A DNA stretch of 64,000 bases from the NCBI GenBank assembly GCA_041649415.1, contig JBAZND010000002.1, positions 131,550 through 195,549 on the forward strand, written 5' to 3'. The notes under the pieces are model-generated. The model was not told the origin of the DNA and made no database searches. It saw only the letters and a program-made list of their open reading frames with translations. Positions 57,529 through 64,000 of this stretch are shown here, one piece after another. Origin of the DNA: JALOAR01 sp041649415 (lineage in GTDB: Bacteria > Patescibacteriota > Minisyncoccia > UBA6257 > Colwellbacteraceae). Within the stretch, counting starts at the first letter, position 1. Every line of letters starts with the position of its first letter. A program made the translations under genes and the position numbers.

Positions 57529-59540
57529 GTTCGTTTTTTTATGGCACGGCTTCTAATGGTTTTCTTCTCGTTTTTACCCAATTTTTCTTCAAGCGTTTGA
57601 ATTTCATCGCGCAGGACAGCTGCGAGTTCAAAGTTTAATTCGTCGGCGGCGGTTTTCATATCTGTTATTTTTCCTTTTAATATTCTCTCCATTTCGGAGC
57701 GCGACCGATTGATAGGGCCTAGTTCCATCTTTAGAACTTCTTCCACGTCAGGAAGAATATCCTTTATTTCGCGTATTATCGTTTTGGGCACGATGCCGTG
57801 TTTTTTGTTATAAGCCAATTGTAATTTTCTTCTTCTCTCCGTCTCCGCGACCGCGCGTTTTACCGAGCCGGTCATTTGATCGGCATAGAGAATCACTTCG
57901 CCTTTTACGTTTCTTGCGGCGCGGCCGATGGTCTGAATGAGAGAAGTTTCGTTTCGCAAAAAGCCTTCCTTGTCGGCGTCTAAAATGGCAACAAGAGATA
58001 CTTCGGGCAAGTCCAATCCTTCGCGTAAAAGATTCACGCCCACGAGCACTTCAAATTCGCCTTTGCGTAAGGCGGTTAAAATTCTTACGCGTTCAAGCGT
58101 TTTTACGTCACTATGAAGATAATTGACTTTGATACCCAATCCCTCAAGATGTTCGCTTAAATCCTCCGCCATTTTTTTGGTTAGAGTCGTCACAAGACAC
58201 CTCTCATCTGTGCCCGCTCTTTTTTTTAATTTTCCGATTAAGTCGTTTACTTGACCTTTAGCCGGTAAAACGGTAACGAGCGGGTCAACAAGCCCTGTTG
58301 GACGAATAATTTGTTCCACCACCTGTCCAGATTCCTTAATCTCGTATTCGCTCGGAGTCGCGGAAGTATAAATCACGTCATTAACGCGTTTTTCAAACTC
58401 GCTGTATTTAAGCGGTCTATTGTCCGCGGCGGATGGGAGACGAAAACCGTATTCAATGAGCGTCTTTTTTCTTGAAGCATCGCCTTCATACATTCCGCGT
58501 ATTTGAGGCACCGTAACGTGCGACTCGTCTATCACCGTCAAGAAATCTTCTGGGAAATAATCGAGCAAAGTGCTTGGAGGCTCGCCGATATTGCGGCCCG
58601 AAAGAGGGCGCGAATAATTTTCAATTCCGTTGCAATAGCCGATTTCCCTAAGCATCGCTAAATCGGCTTTGGTTCGCCTCTCAAGGCGCTCCGCTTCAAG
58701 AAACTTCTTTTCTCTTTCAAAAAACGCCAATCTTTCTTTAAGCTCCGCTTCAATATCTTTTATGGCGCGGATTCGTTCCGGTTCATCCGTAATAAAATGT
58801 TTGGCGGGAGAAATTATAATTTCAGGGATTGATGAGGTTTCCCCGGGAATGAATCCTTCCGCCGGAGAGAAGGCGTAAATTTTGCCGACAACTCCGTTTT
58901 CAACGCGAAAACTGTAAATAGTTTCCTCGTTCGGAGGAATTATGTCCCAGTTATCCCCATGCACGCGGAAAGTGCCGCGTTTTAAATCAGCGTTCGTCCT
59001 ATAAAACTGCAGGCCGATCAGTTTCTTCATCATTTTTCCCCTATCAAATTCGTCACCTTCTTTCAGATAAAGAATGTTTTCTTTATACGTTTCAGGAGCG
59101 CCAAGTCCGTATATGCAAGAAACGGAAGCGACTATAAGCACGTCCCGTCTCGTAAGAAGACTAGAAGTTGCCGCGTGACGAAGCTTGTCAATTTCTTCGT
59201 TTATCATCGCTTCTTTCCCGATGTAGGTATCGCTTGAGGGGATGTAAGCTTCCGGCTGATAATAATCGTAGTAAGAAACGAAATAATGAACGGCGTTATG
59301 CGGGAAAATTTCTCTGAATTCATTGCAAAGTTGAGCGGCTAGAGTTTTATTGTGAGCGATAACCAACGTGGGACGGTTTAGGCGCTCAACGACGTTTGCG
59401 ACCGTGAAGGTTTTTCCGGAACCCGTAACGCCAAGCAGTGTCTGCTTCCGACATCCTTTTTTAATACCCGAAACGAGCGCTTCAATCGCTTTAGGCTGGT
59501 CTCCCGCCGGTTCAAATTTTGAGACTATTTTGAAATCCAT
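57525..59540 (-). CDS. uvrB: excinuclease ABC subunit B
   Basis: Damage-verifying helicase, 671 aa. Walker A GVTGSGKTFT, beta hairpin YYDYYQPEAYIP, DESH box in VIDESHVTVPQIRGM, and helicase motif VI QTIGRAARNVKG. C-terminal UVR domain for UvrC contact is present. ATG 59538-59540 chosen because homology begins FKIVSKFEPAGDQPKAI. Operon uvrB-uvrA. Confidence 0.97.
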   Translation of the reverse strand: MDFKIVSKFEPAGDQPKAIEALVSGIKKGCRKQTLLGVTGSGKTFTVANVVERLNRPTLVIAHNKTLAAQLCNEFREIFPHNAVHYFVSYYDYYQPEAYIPSSDTYIGKEAMINEEIDKLRHAATSSLLTRRDVLIVASVSCIYGLGAPETYKENILYLKEGDEFDRGKMMKKLIGLQFYRTNADLKRGTFRVHGDNWDIIPPNEETIYSFRVENGVVGKIYAFSPAEGFIPGETSSIPEIIISPAKHFITDEPERIRAIKDIEAELKERLAFFEREKKFLEAERLERRTKADLAMLREIGYCNGIENYSRPLSGRNIGEPPSTLLDYFPEDFLTVIDESHVTVPQIRGMYEGDASRKKTLIEYGFRLPSAADNRPLKYSEFEKRVNDVIYTSATPSEYEIKESGQVVEQIIRPTGLVDPLVTVLPAKGQVNDLIGKLKKRAGTDERCLVTTLTKKMAEDLSEHLEGLGIKVNYLHSDVKTLERVRILTALRKGEFEVLVGVNLLREGLDLPEVSLVAILDADKEGFLRNETSLIQTIGRAARNVKGEVILYADQMTGSVKRAVAETERRRKLQLAYNKKHGIVPKTIIREIKDILPDVEEVLKMELGPINRSRSEMERILKGKITDMKTAADELNFELAAVLRDEIQTLEEKLGKNEKKTIRSRAIKKRT

Positions 59541-59623
59541 TGCCCGCAAAACCCCCGCCGCTTTGTTGTAGTCAGGGGGTATGAGCAAAGTTAACCACCA
59601 ACAAGCGTCGTGGTCAAACTAGC

Positions 59624-59652
59624 TTGACATTTTTACGGTAAAATAATATGAA
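59624..59652 (+). promoter_or_regulatory. promoter of the 59.7-kb RNA candidate
   Basis: TTGACA (59624-59629), 17-nt spacer, TATGAA (59647-59652). Points away from uvrB into a 290-nt gap without genes. Confidence 0.5.
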
Positions 59653-59658
59653 TTCACT

Positions 59659-59832
59659 AGAAGTTCCTTGTTAAATTTCGGTTCGGGGGTTGGGTCACTT
59701 TCCCCCTGTGGCATTGAGCGTGGAGAAGAAAAATAACGCAGAATCTTCACACAGAAAGGTAGGAGTTCCTTCAAGACGCTCGCACCCCCGAACCGAATCA
59801 AAACACAAGAGACGCAGAAGCGTCTCTTTTTT
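59659..59832 (+). ncRNA. candidate structured RNA with 14-bp closing stem
   Basis: The gap between uvrB and murD holds a plus-strand unit: promoter, a body in which TTCGGTTCGGGGGT (59677-59690) pairs perfectly with ACCCCCGAACCGAA (59784-59797), and a terminator. Inside the closing stem CTTTC/GAAAG and TGTG/CACA can pair, and GAGCGT may pair with ACGCTC across them as a pseudoknot. Predicted length is about 174 nt. No tmRNA, RNase P or SRP core motif was found. An eight-codon reading frame (ATG at 59648) overlaps the -10 and is probably not translated. Confidence 0.5.
59808..59832 (+). terminator. terminator of the 59.7-kb RNA
   Basis: AGAGACGC/GCGTCTCT with an AGAA loop and a run of six to seven T. 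It ends at the murD stop codon. Confidence 0.85.
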
Positions 59833-61270
59833 ACGCTCCGAATATTTTTTCTACAGCAAGGTTAAACGCGGACGCTCTGTGACGGTAGTCTCTAAATTCA
59901 TCAAAGCTCTGACAACCCGGGGAAAAAACGATTGCTTCTCCCGATTTCGTTACGTCTTTAGCCATTAAAACGGCTTCATCTATACCTGAACATATTTGGG
60001 GATTTATACCCGCGTGAGATAAATCGCGCGCCATGTCGTCCTTGGAAGAGCCAAAAATAAATACGTTTTTTACGTCTCGTTCCTTAATTTCTTTGCCGAG
60101 CGGAATAAAATCTCCATCCGAGAAGCCTTCTCTTATCCCGCAGAGAATCAGCGCGCCGATCTTAGGTACCGTTCTGACTGCTTCAATCGTGGCAAGCGGG
60201 TCGGTGGATTTGCCGTCGTTTATGATTATTACCCCATTATATTCGCCTACTAATTCCTCGCGGTATTTTAATCCCTTGAATTTTTTGATTCCATCCTCAA
60301 TAGCCGGAACGGGAAGGTCGCAGGCAAGACCCGCAAGCATGGCGGCAAGCGCGTTATGAACGTTATGTTCTCCCAAAAGTTTAAATTCGGAAAGAGGAAT
60401 TTCCACAAAATGGTTGGCAAACGAGGCTTTGAGAAATCCGCTTTGCGCTTTGGCATTTGCGCCGTCAGAGCCGAAGGTAAGCAGCGTGCCGTTTATTTCT
60501 TCGTTTTCTTTCAGTGCTCCGTTTTCAACAAGGGTATGGTTTACAATCGCAATGTCGCCCGCGTTTTGGAAACGAAGTATGTTTTTCTTTATTTCAACGT
60601 AATTGTCGTAAGAACCGGCATCATCCAAGTGGTGCGGGAAAATATTTGTGATAACGGCGACGTTTGGGCTGGTTTTCAAGTCCATGAGATGCCTGTGAGA
60701 TATTTCAAAGAGAGCGAAACCGTTTTGGGAAAGCGTTTCCAAAGCAAAAAAATCCCATTTGTTTTCCCTGTCATTCCCCGAAAAACAGAAAGGTTTCCCC
60801 GAAGATTCTAAAACGCTTTTAATGAGCGCCGTGACGGTGGATTTTCCTGCCGTTCCGGTAACGCCCACAGTCTTGCAATCCGTAACGGCAAAGGCGAGCT
60901 CTATTACTTGGATAAGGGTTATCTCCCCCGCTCTGTCCATTTCAATGACCGGAGCGTTCAAAGAGAGTTTTCTATATGCTTGGGGAACAATAACCGCATC
61001 CCCCGCGTTAATTCGGCTACCGTAATCCGAACCAAAGAGCAATTTCCCCGAAGAAATAAATTTTTCCGCCATATCGCGCGCTTCTTTTTCTTCATAGGCG
61101 TCGGAGAAAGAAAGAAACGTATCCCTGAATCCGCTTTCCGGAACGGAAACGTGCCCTAAGACGTCTATATCCGCCGACAAAAGATAATCAAAGGCGGCTC
61201 TCCCCTCCTGTCCGGTAACGCCCAAAACATGCGTTTTGGAAGCCGAGCTTATTTTTTCCGGTATTCTCAT
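59831..61270 (-). CDS. murD: UDP-N-acetylmuramoylalanine-D-glutamate ligase (MurD)
   Basis: Cytoplasmic ligase of peptidoglycan synthesis, 479 aa. ATP loop GVTGTAGKSTVTALI, FEISHRHL in place of SSFQL, NIFPHHLD, and C-terminal FSPGCQSFDEFRDYRHRASAF, the MurD hallmark. Two ATGs exist; the upstream one (61279) overlaps the TATAAT promoter, so the real start is 61268-61270. Stands alone, outside the dcw cluster. Confidence 0.88.
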   Translation of the reverse strand: MRIPEKISSASKTHVLGVTGQEGRAAFDYLLSADIDVLGHVSVPESGFRDTFLSFSDAYEEKEARDMAEKFISSGKLLFGSDYGSRINAGDAVIVPQAYRKLSLNAPVIEMDRAGEITLIQVIELAFAVTDCKTVGVTGTAGKSTVTALIKSVLESSGKPFCFSGNDRENKWDFFALETLSQNGFALFEISHRHLMDLKTSPNVAVITNIFPHHLDDAGSYDNYVEIKKNILRFQNAGDIAIVNHTLVENGALKENEEINGTLLTFGSDGANAKAQSGFLKASFANHFVEIPLSEFKLLGEHNVHNALAAMLAGLACDLPVPAIEDGIKKFKGLKYREELVGEYNGVIIINDGKSTDPLATIEAVRTVPKIGALILCGIREGFSDGDFIPLGKEIKERDVKNVFIFGSSKDDMARDLSHAGINPQICSGIDEAVLMAKDVTKSGEAIVFSPGCQSFDEFRDYRHRASAFNLAVEKIFGA

Positions 61271-61277
61271 TAACCGC

Positions 61278-61283
61278 ATTATA
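61278..61283 (-). promoter_or_regulatory. murD -10 box, leaderless geometry
   Basis: Perfect TATAAT, 7 nt before the ATG at 61270. The next TG makes an apparent earlier ATG that cannot be in the mRNA. Confidence 0.6.
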
Positions 61284-61300
61284 TAGCAAATCGTCAGACT

Positions 61301-61612
61301 TCAAGAAACGTTCGGAACAGCCAGTTCCATTTCCATAATAATCTTTTTCGGCAGAGGTTCACCCGGATTCGTAATCCCCGGGTATCGCCAAGCGGAGATG
61401 ATATGACGCGCAGTCGTCGTGTCTTTCACCATAACCCATATTTCAAATTCTTTTTTAATCGCTTTTTCTCTCCTCATCAGGGCGATTGTCCCTTCGGCAA
61501 TGCCTCGTTCAATTCTCATGGGAGAGTTCAGGACCCGACGGACACGACTCGCGGAGAGAGCGTGTTCGCGAAGTTTAAGTTTGGAATGTCTCGTCCAGAG
61601 GATTTCTTTCAT
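61301..61612 (-). CDS. conserved small protein (DUF4258-like), unknown
   Basis: 103 aa basic soluble protein. WTRHSKLKLREHALSASRVRRVLNSP and the C-terminal HIISAWRYPG resemble DUF4258-type proteins, many of which are toxin-like or RNA-binding, but no antitoxin gene is adjacent. I recall the ISAWRYPG motif as frequent in CPR genomes. Divergent from the glycosyltransferase gene; their -10 regions overlap. Confidence 0.65.
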   Translation of the reverse strand: MKEILWTRHSKLKLREHALSASRVRRVLNSPMRIERGIAEGTIALMRREKAIKKEFEIWVMVKDTTTARHIISAWRYPGITNPGEPLPKKIIMEMELAVPNVS

Positions 61613-61617
61613 TACTG

Positions 61618-61623
61618 TATAAT
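61618..61623 (+). promoter_or_regulatory. -10 box of the glycosyltransferase gene, leaderless geometry
   Basis: Perfect TATAAT, 6 nt before the ATG at 61630. Confidence 0.6.
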
Positions 61624-61629
61624 GTAATT

Positions 61630-63456
61630 ATGGAACAATCGCGATTGGGAAAGAAGTTTTGCGTTGTGGCGCTCGCGCTTATTATGGCAGGTTCTTTCGC
61701 TTTAATGGTCAATTCGTCTCTTAGAGAGTCAGCGACAATGGATGAGCTTGCTCACATACCCGCCGGATATTCTTATTTGAAACTCGGCGATTTTCGGTTA
61801 AATCCGGAACATCCTCCCCTTCTTAAGGCATTTGCCGCCATTCCTTTGCTTTTTTTGGATTTAAATTTTCCGACGAACGTGAAGGCTTGGAGCGATGACG
61901 TGAACGGCCAATGGGAAATGGGCACGATTTTTTTATACCAGTCGGGCAACAATGCCGATATGATAATCCAACTTTCCAGAATCGCGCCGATGCTTTTGAT
62001 GCTCCTTCTGATTTTCTTCACGTGGCTTTTTGGAAAAAAAGTAATGGGCGAAAAATGGGCTTTGGTGCCCGCGGCTTTTGTCGGATTTTCGCCGACATTT
62101 CTTGCGCACGGGCACTATGTTACGACCGATGTGGCAGCGGCTTTCGGAACGATAGCCGCCACTTATTTCTTCATTAAAGCCATCCAAAAAAACACTTGGA
62201 AAAATTTGGCGGTGGCCGGCGTATTTTTCGGCATAGCGCAACTTTTAAAATTTTCCATGTTTCTTTTGGTTCCTTATTTCGCGCTTATGGCCGCTTTATG
62301 GGGAGCGGCAAAAGTATTGCGATCCGCTAACAAGAATAAATTGAAAATTTGGCTTGGAGGAATATTGACGCAACTTAAAAATTTGGCGGTTATTTTTGCG
62401 ATTGGATATGCGCTTGTTTATCCGGTTTATGCCGCGTTTACGATAAATTATCCGGTGGAAAAACAGGTCTCGGATACGGAATTCATTTTAAATTCTTACG
62501 CCGGCGGTCCCGATAAAGACGCTTGTTCAAAATTAAAAGCAAGATGCCTTGCCGAAACAACCATTAAAATGGCTCACAATAAAATTTTGAGACCTTACGC
62601 CGAATATGCTCTCGGATTTTTGATGGTCAGCCAGCGCGCAACCGGCGGAAACACGGGGTATTTTTTGGGAGAAGTTTCGGGGGGAGGATGGAAATATTAT
62701 TTTCCTGTAGTTTATGCGCTTAAAGAGCCTTTGCCGTTTATCCTTTTGGCTTTAACCGCTCTTGGAATAGGTATTTATGCTTTTCTGCGAAAACCGTGGA
62801 AAACATTCAAGATGATTCCCGAATCCGTAGCCACACGCTTTCCCGAGATAGCGCTTGAAGTGTTTATCGTTATATATGCCGTGCTAAGTATCTCAAGTCC
62901 CCTAAATATCGGTATAAGACATCTAATGCCAATGCTGCCATTTGTCTACATCTTATCCGTGGAAGCGATTCGGTTGAGGCTCGGTAAAGCGACAAAGCCG
63001 ATTCTTATCGCTTCTCTTGCGTGGCTTGGCGTAGGAACGGCACTCGCAACGCCAAATTATATCTCCTACTTCAATGAGATTGGCGGTGGAACGAATGGCG
63101 GGTATAAATACGTCGCCGATTCAAATTATGATTGGGGGCAGGACTTAAAACGTCTCACCAAATTCGTGAATGAGAATGGCATAGATAAAATCGCCGTTGA
63201 TTATTTCGGCGGAGGAAATCCGAAATATTATATGGGTGACGACCGAGTAGAATACTGGTGGTCCTCTAAAGGTAATCCGGCCGACAGCGGCATAGAATGG
63301 TTCGCTCTTTCCGTGAATACCTTGGAACAGGCTAAAGCGCGTCCGGCTAAAGGGTTTGTTCAAAAAGATGAAGACAAATACGATTGGCTCCCAGACCCTT
63401 ACGAGCCTTATGCCAAAGCGGGAACGTCAATATTTATCTACAAACTGGAGCCTTAG
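61630..63456 (+). CDS. GT39/ArnT-like membrane glycosyltransferase
   Basis: 608 aa polytopic GT-C enzyme. The first loop after helix 1 carries MDELAHIPAGYSYLKLGDFRLNPEHPPLLK, containing the Asp-Glu pair expected for a polyprenyl-phosphate-sugar glycosyltransferase of the PMT/ArnT type. About ten to eleven hydrophobic segments follow, then a ~120-residue extracytoplasmic C terminus with YVADSNYDWGQDLKRL. It probably transfers a sugar to protein, lipid or wall polymer outside the membrane. Acceptor unknown. Confidence 0.85.
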   Translation: MEQSRLGKKFCVVALALIMAGSFALMVNSSLRESATMDELAHIPAGYSYLKLGDFRLNPEHPPLLKAFAAIPLLFLDLNFPTNVKAWSDDVNGQWEMGTIFLYQSGNNADMIIQLSRIAPMLLMLLLIFFTWLFGKKVMGEKWALVPAAFVGFSPTFLAHGHYVTTDVAAAFGTIAATYFFIKAIQKNTWKNLAVAGVFFGIAQLLKFSMFLLVPYFALMAALWGAAKVLRSANKNKLKIWLGGILTQLKNLAVIFAIGYALVYPVYAAFTINYPVEKQVSDTEFILNSYAGGPDKDACSKLKARCLAETTIKMAHNKILRPYAEYALGFLMVSQRATGGNTGYFLGEVSGGGWKYYFPVVYALKEPLPFILLALTALGIGIYAFLRKPWKTFKMIPESVATRFPEIALEVFIVIYAVLSISSPLNIGIRHLMPMLPFVYILSVEAIRLRLGKATKPILIASLAWLGVGTALATPNYISYFNEIGGGTNGGYKYVADSNYDWGQDLKRLTKFVNENGIDKIAVDYFGGGNPKYYMGDDRVEYWWSSKGNPADSGIEWFALSVNTLEQAKARPAKGFVQKDEDKYDWLPDPYEPYAKAGTSIFIYKLEP

Positions 63457-63468
63457 ACCCACTATCCT

Positions 63469-63497
63469 TTGACTTTCCCTCTATTTTGTGCTATAAG
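63469..63497 (+). promoter_or_regulatory. promoter of the last gene
   Basis: TTGACT (63469-63474), 17-nt spacer, TATAAG (63492-63497), followed by a leader of about 58 nt. Confidence 0.65.
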
Positions 63498-63561
63498 TGA
63501 ACCATAGGTAAGGAGCGACAGTTCTTTGCCAGAAAAATAAGACTGAAAGGAGGTGGCTCGA

Positions 63562-64000
63562 ATGGCAGTCACCGGAAACGGCACTATTTCCCTCCCGGGA
63601 AAGGCAGGAGACATTGGCAGGCTAATTCCTACCAAGAAGAAGTGGAAGTGGAGGACGATTTACCTGTGGATTGCGGTCGCCCTTATGGTGGCAGCTACCA
63701 TCGGAGTGGTTTCCAACTGGAATTCCATCTTCCCGATGCAGCCGCCTGCCGTAATAGAGCCTACGGCGACCCCTACTCCCAAACCGACAGTTTCTACAGC
63801 GACTCCGACGGTGGCTCCGACGGCTACGCTGACTCCTGAACCGACAGTGACGCCCGTCCCCACAGAGACGCCAGCTCCCGAAGTTTTCTTCGTTTCTGAC
63901 GATATCTGGAAGAACGCTTTCATCCCGCTTGAAGCTGATGGCACTAAGTTTGAATCGCCAGGCGCGGGCTTCTCTGAAGTCCCAGTAGGAACCGAACTTT
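63562..64000 (+). CDS. bitopic membrane protein with Pro/Thr-rich stalk, partial
   Basis: 146 codons visible, cut by the window edge. A basic N-terminal region (PTKKKWKWRTIY) precedes one membrane helix (about 32-52), then a Pro/Thr stalk of about 50 residues with PT repeats, and the beginning of an outer domain (VFFVSDDIWKNAFIPLEADG). The stalk could be O-glycosylated by the neighbouring GT39-like enzyme (inference). The ATG is preceded by a full AAGGAGGT Shine-Dalgarno 7 nt upstream. Confidence 0.8.
   Translation, partial: MAVTGNGTISLPGKAGDIGRLIPTKKKWKWRTIYLWIAVALMVAATIGVVSNWNSIFPMQPPAVIEPTATPTPKPTVSTATPTVAPTATLTPEPTVTPVPTETPAPEVFFVSDDIWKNAFIPLEADGTKFESPGAGFSEVPVGTEL

Noticed and set aside
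59619..59801. 60-codon minus-strand frame in the uvrB-murD gap
   Set aside because: It runs through both arms of a perfect 14-bp stem and shows no protein-like pattern; the RNA interpretation fits better.
1..64000. Alternative genetic code (UGA as Gly)
   Set aside because: UGA ends several conserved genes, for example mraZ, ppaC and trmD, at the expected length.

Overview
The window reads as chromosomal DNA of a Candidate Phyla Radiation (Patescibacteria) bacterium, most probably a Parcubacteria-type lineage. The evidence is a compact genome with many domain-trimmed housekeeping proteins: a short L3, no L29 gene in the ribosomal operon, AspRS without the GAD domain, UvrA and UvrC shortened, and an SMC about 60% of normal length without a recognisable hinge. 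It also carries CPR-typical families (a TraG/HerA ATPase beside a DUF8128-like membrane partner, a sigma-region-4/HARE-HTH protein, a DUF4258-like small protein). UGA is used as a stop, so this is not the recoded Gracilibacteria/SR1 code. None of the seven tRNA genes encodes its CCA end. The taxonomy is inference from gene content.

Layout. 1-11.4 kb (minus strand): rpsL-rpsG-fusA-tuf-rpsJ, an intergenic terminator, then rplC-rplD-rplW-rplB-rpsS-rplV-rpsC-rplP-rpsQ-rplN-rplX-rplE-rpsN-rpsH-rplF, running off the left edge into a probable rplR. 11.4-12.9 kb: M50 protease, rpmB, tRNA-Pro and a structured RNA candidate. 12.8-25 kb (minus): secD-secF, sigma4/HARE-HTH protein, DUF8128-like protein, TraG-like ATPase, efp, mnmA, DJ-1/PfpI, split comEC, aspS, ndk. 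25-29.7 kb: tRNA-Lys and grpE-dnaK-membrane protein-dnaJ. 29.8-33.1 kb (plus): cysS-dnaB-recR. 33.2-37.3 kb: rplU, a small membrane protein, tRNA-Glu and a minimal dcw cluster (mraZ-rsmH-ftsL-like-ftsI). 37.5-41.6 kb: tgt, ppaC, a 3'-5' exonuclease and rarA. 41.6-46.6 kb is accessory: two paralogous Cys-rich mini-proteins, a DUF1858 protein, tRNA-Val, rplJ-rplL with a leader attenuator, pcm, rpmG, three tRNAs and two orphan genes. 46.6-52.6 kb: tsf, rpsB, trmD, khpA, rpsP, smc, ychF. 52.7-61.3 kb: an FG-GAP remnant, uvrC, a patatin, uvrA-uvrB, a second structured RNA candidate, murD. 61.3-64 kb: a conserved small protein, a GT39-like membrane glycosyltransferase and the start of a Pro/Thr-rich membrane-anchored protein.

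How it works together. Most of the window is translation, protein folding and export, DNA repair and cell-wall/division machinery in operons with short or overlapping junctions. The most striking signal is in gene starts. At least a dozen first genes of operons have a good -10 box only 6-13 nt before the start codon, predicting leaderless or nearly leaderless mRNAs. A small second class of orphan genes (41.6-42.3, 45.1-46.5 and 63.5 kb) has true leaders and textbook Shine-Dalgarno sequences. The two Cys-rich paralogues share a leader motif, and one 21-nt sequence is repeated in front of tRNA-Val and one orphan gene. Two well-formed intergenic RNAs, at about 12.6 and 59.7 kb, have promoter, folded body and terminator and were not matched to a known family by eye.
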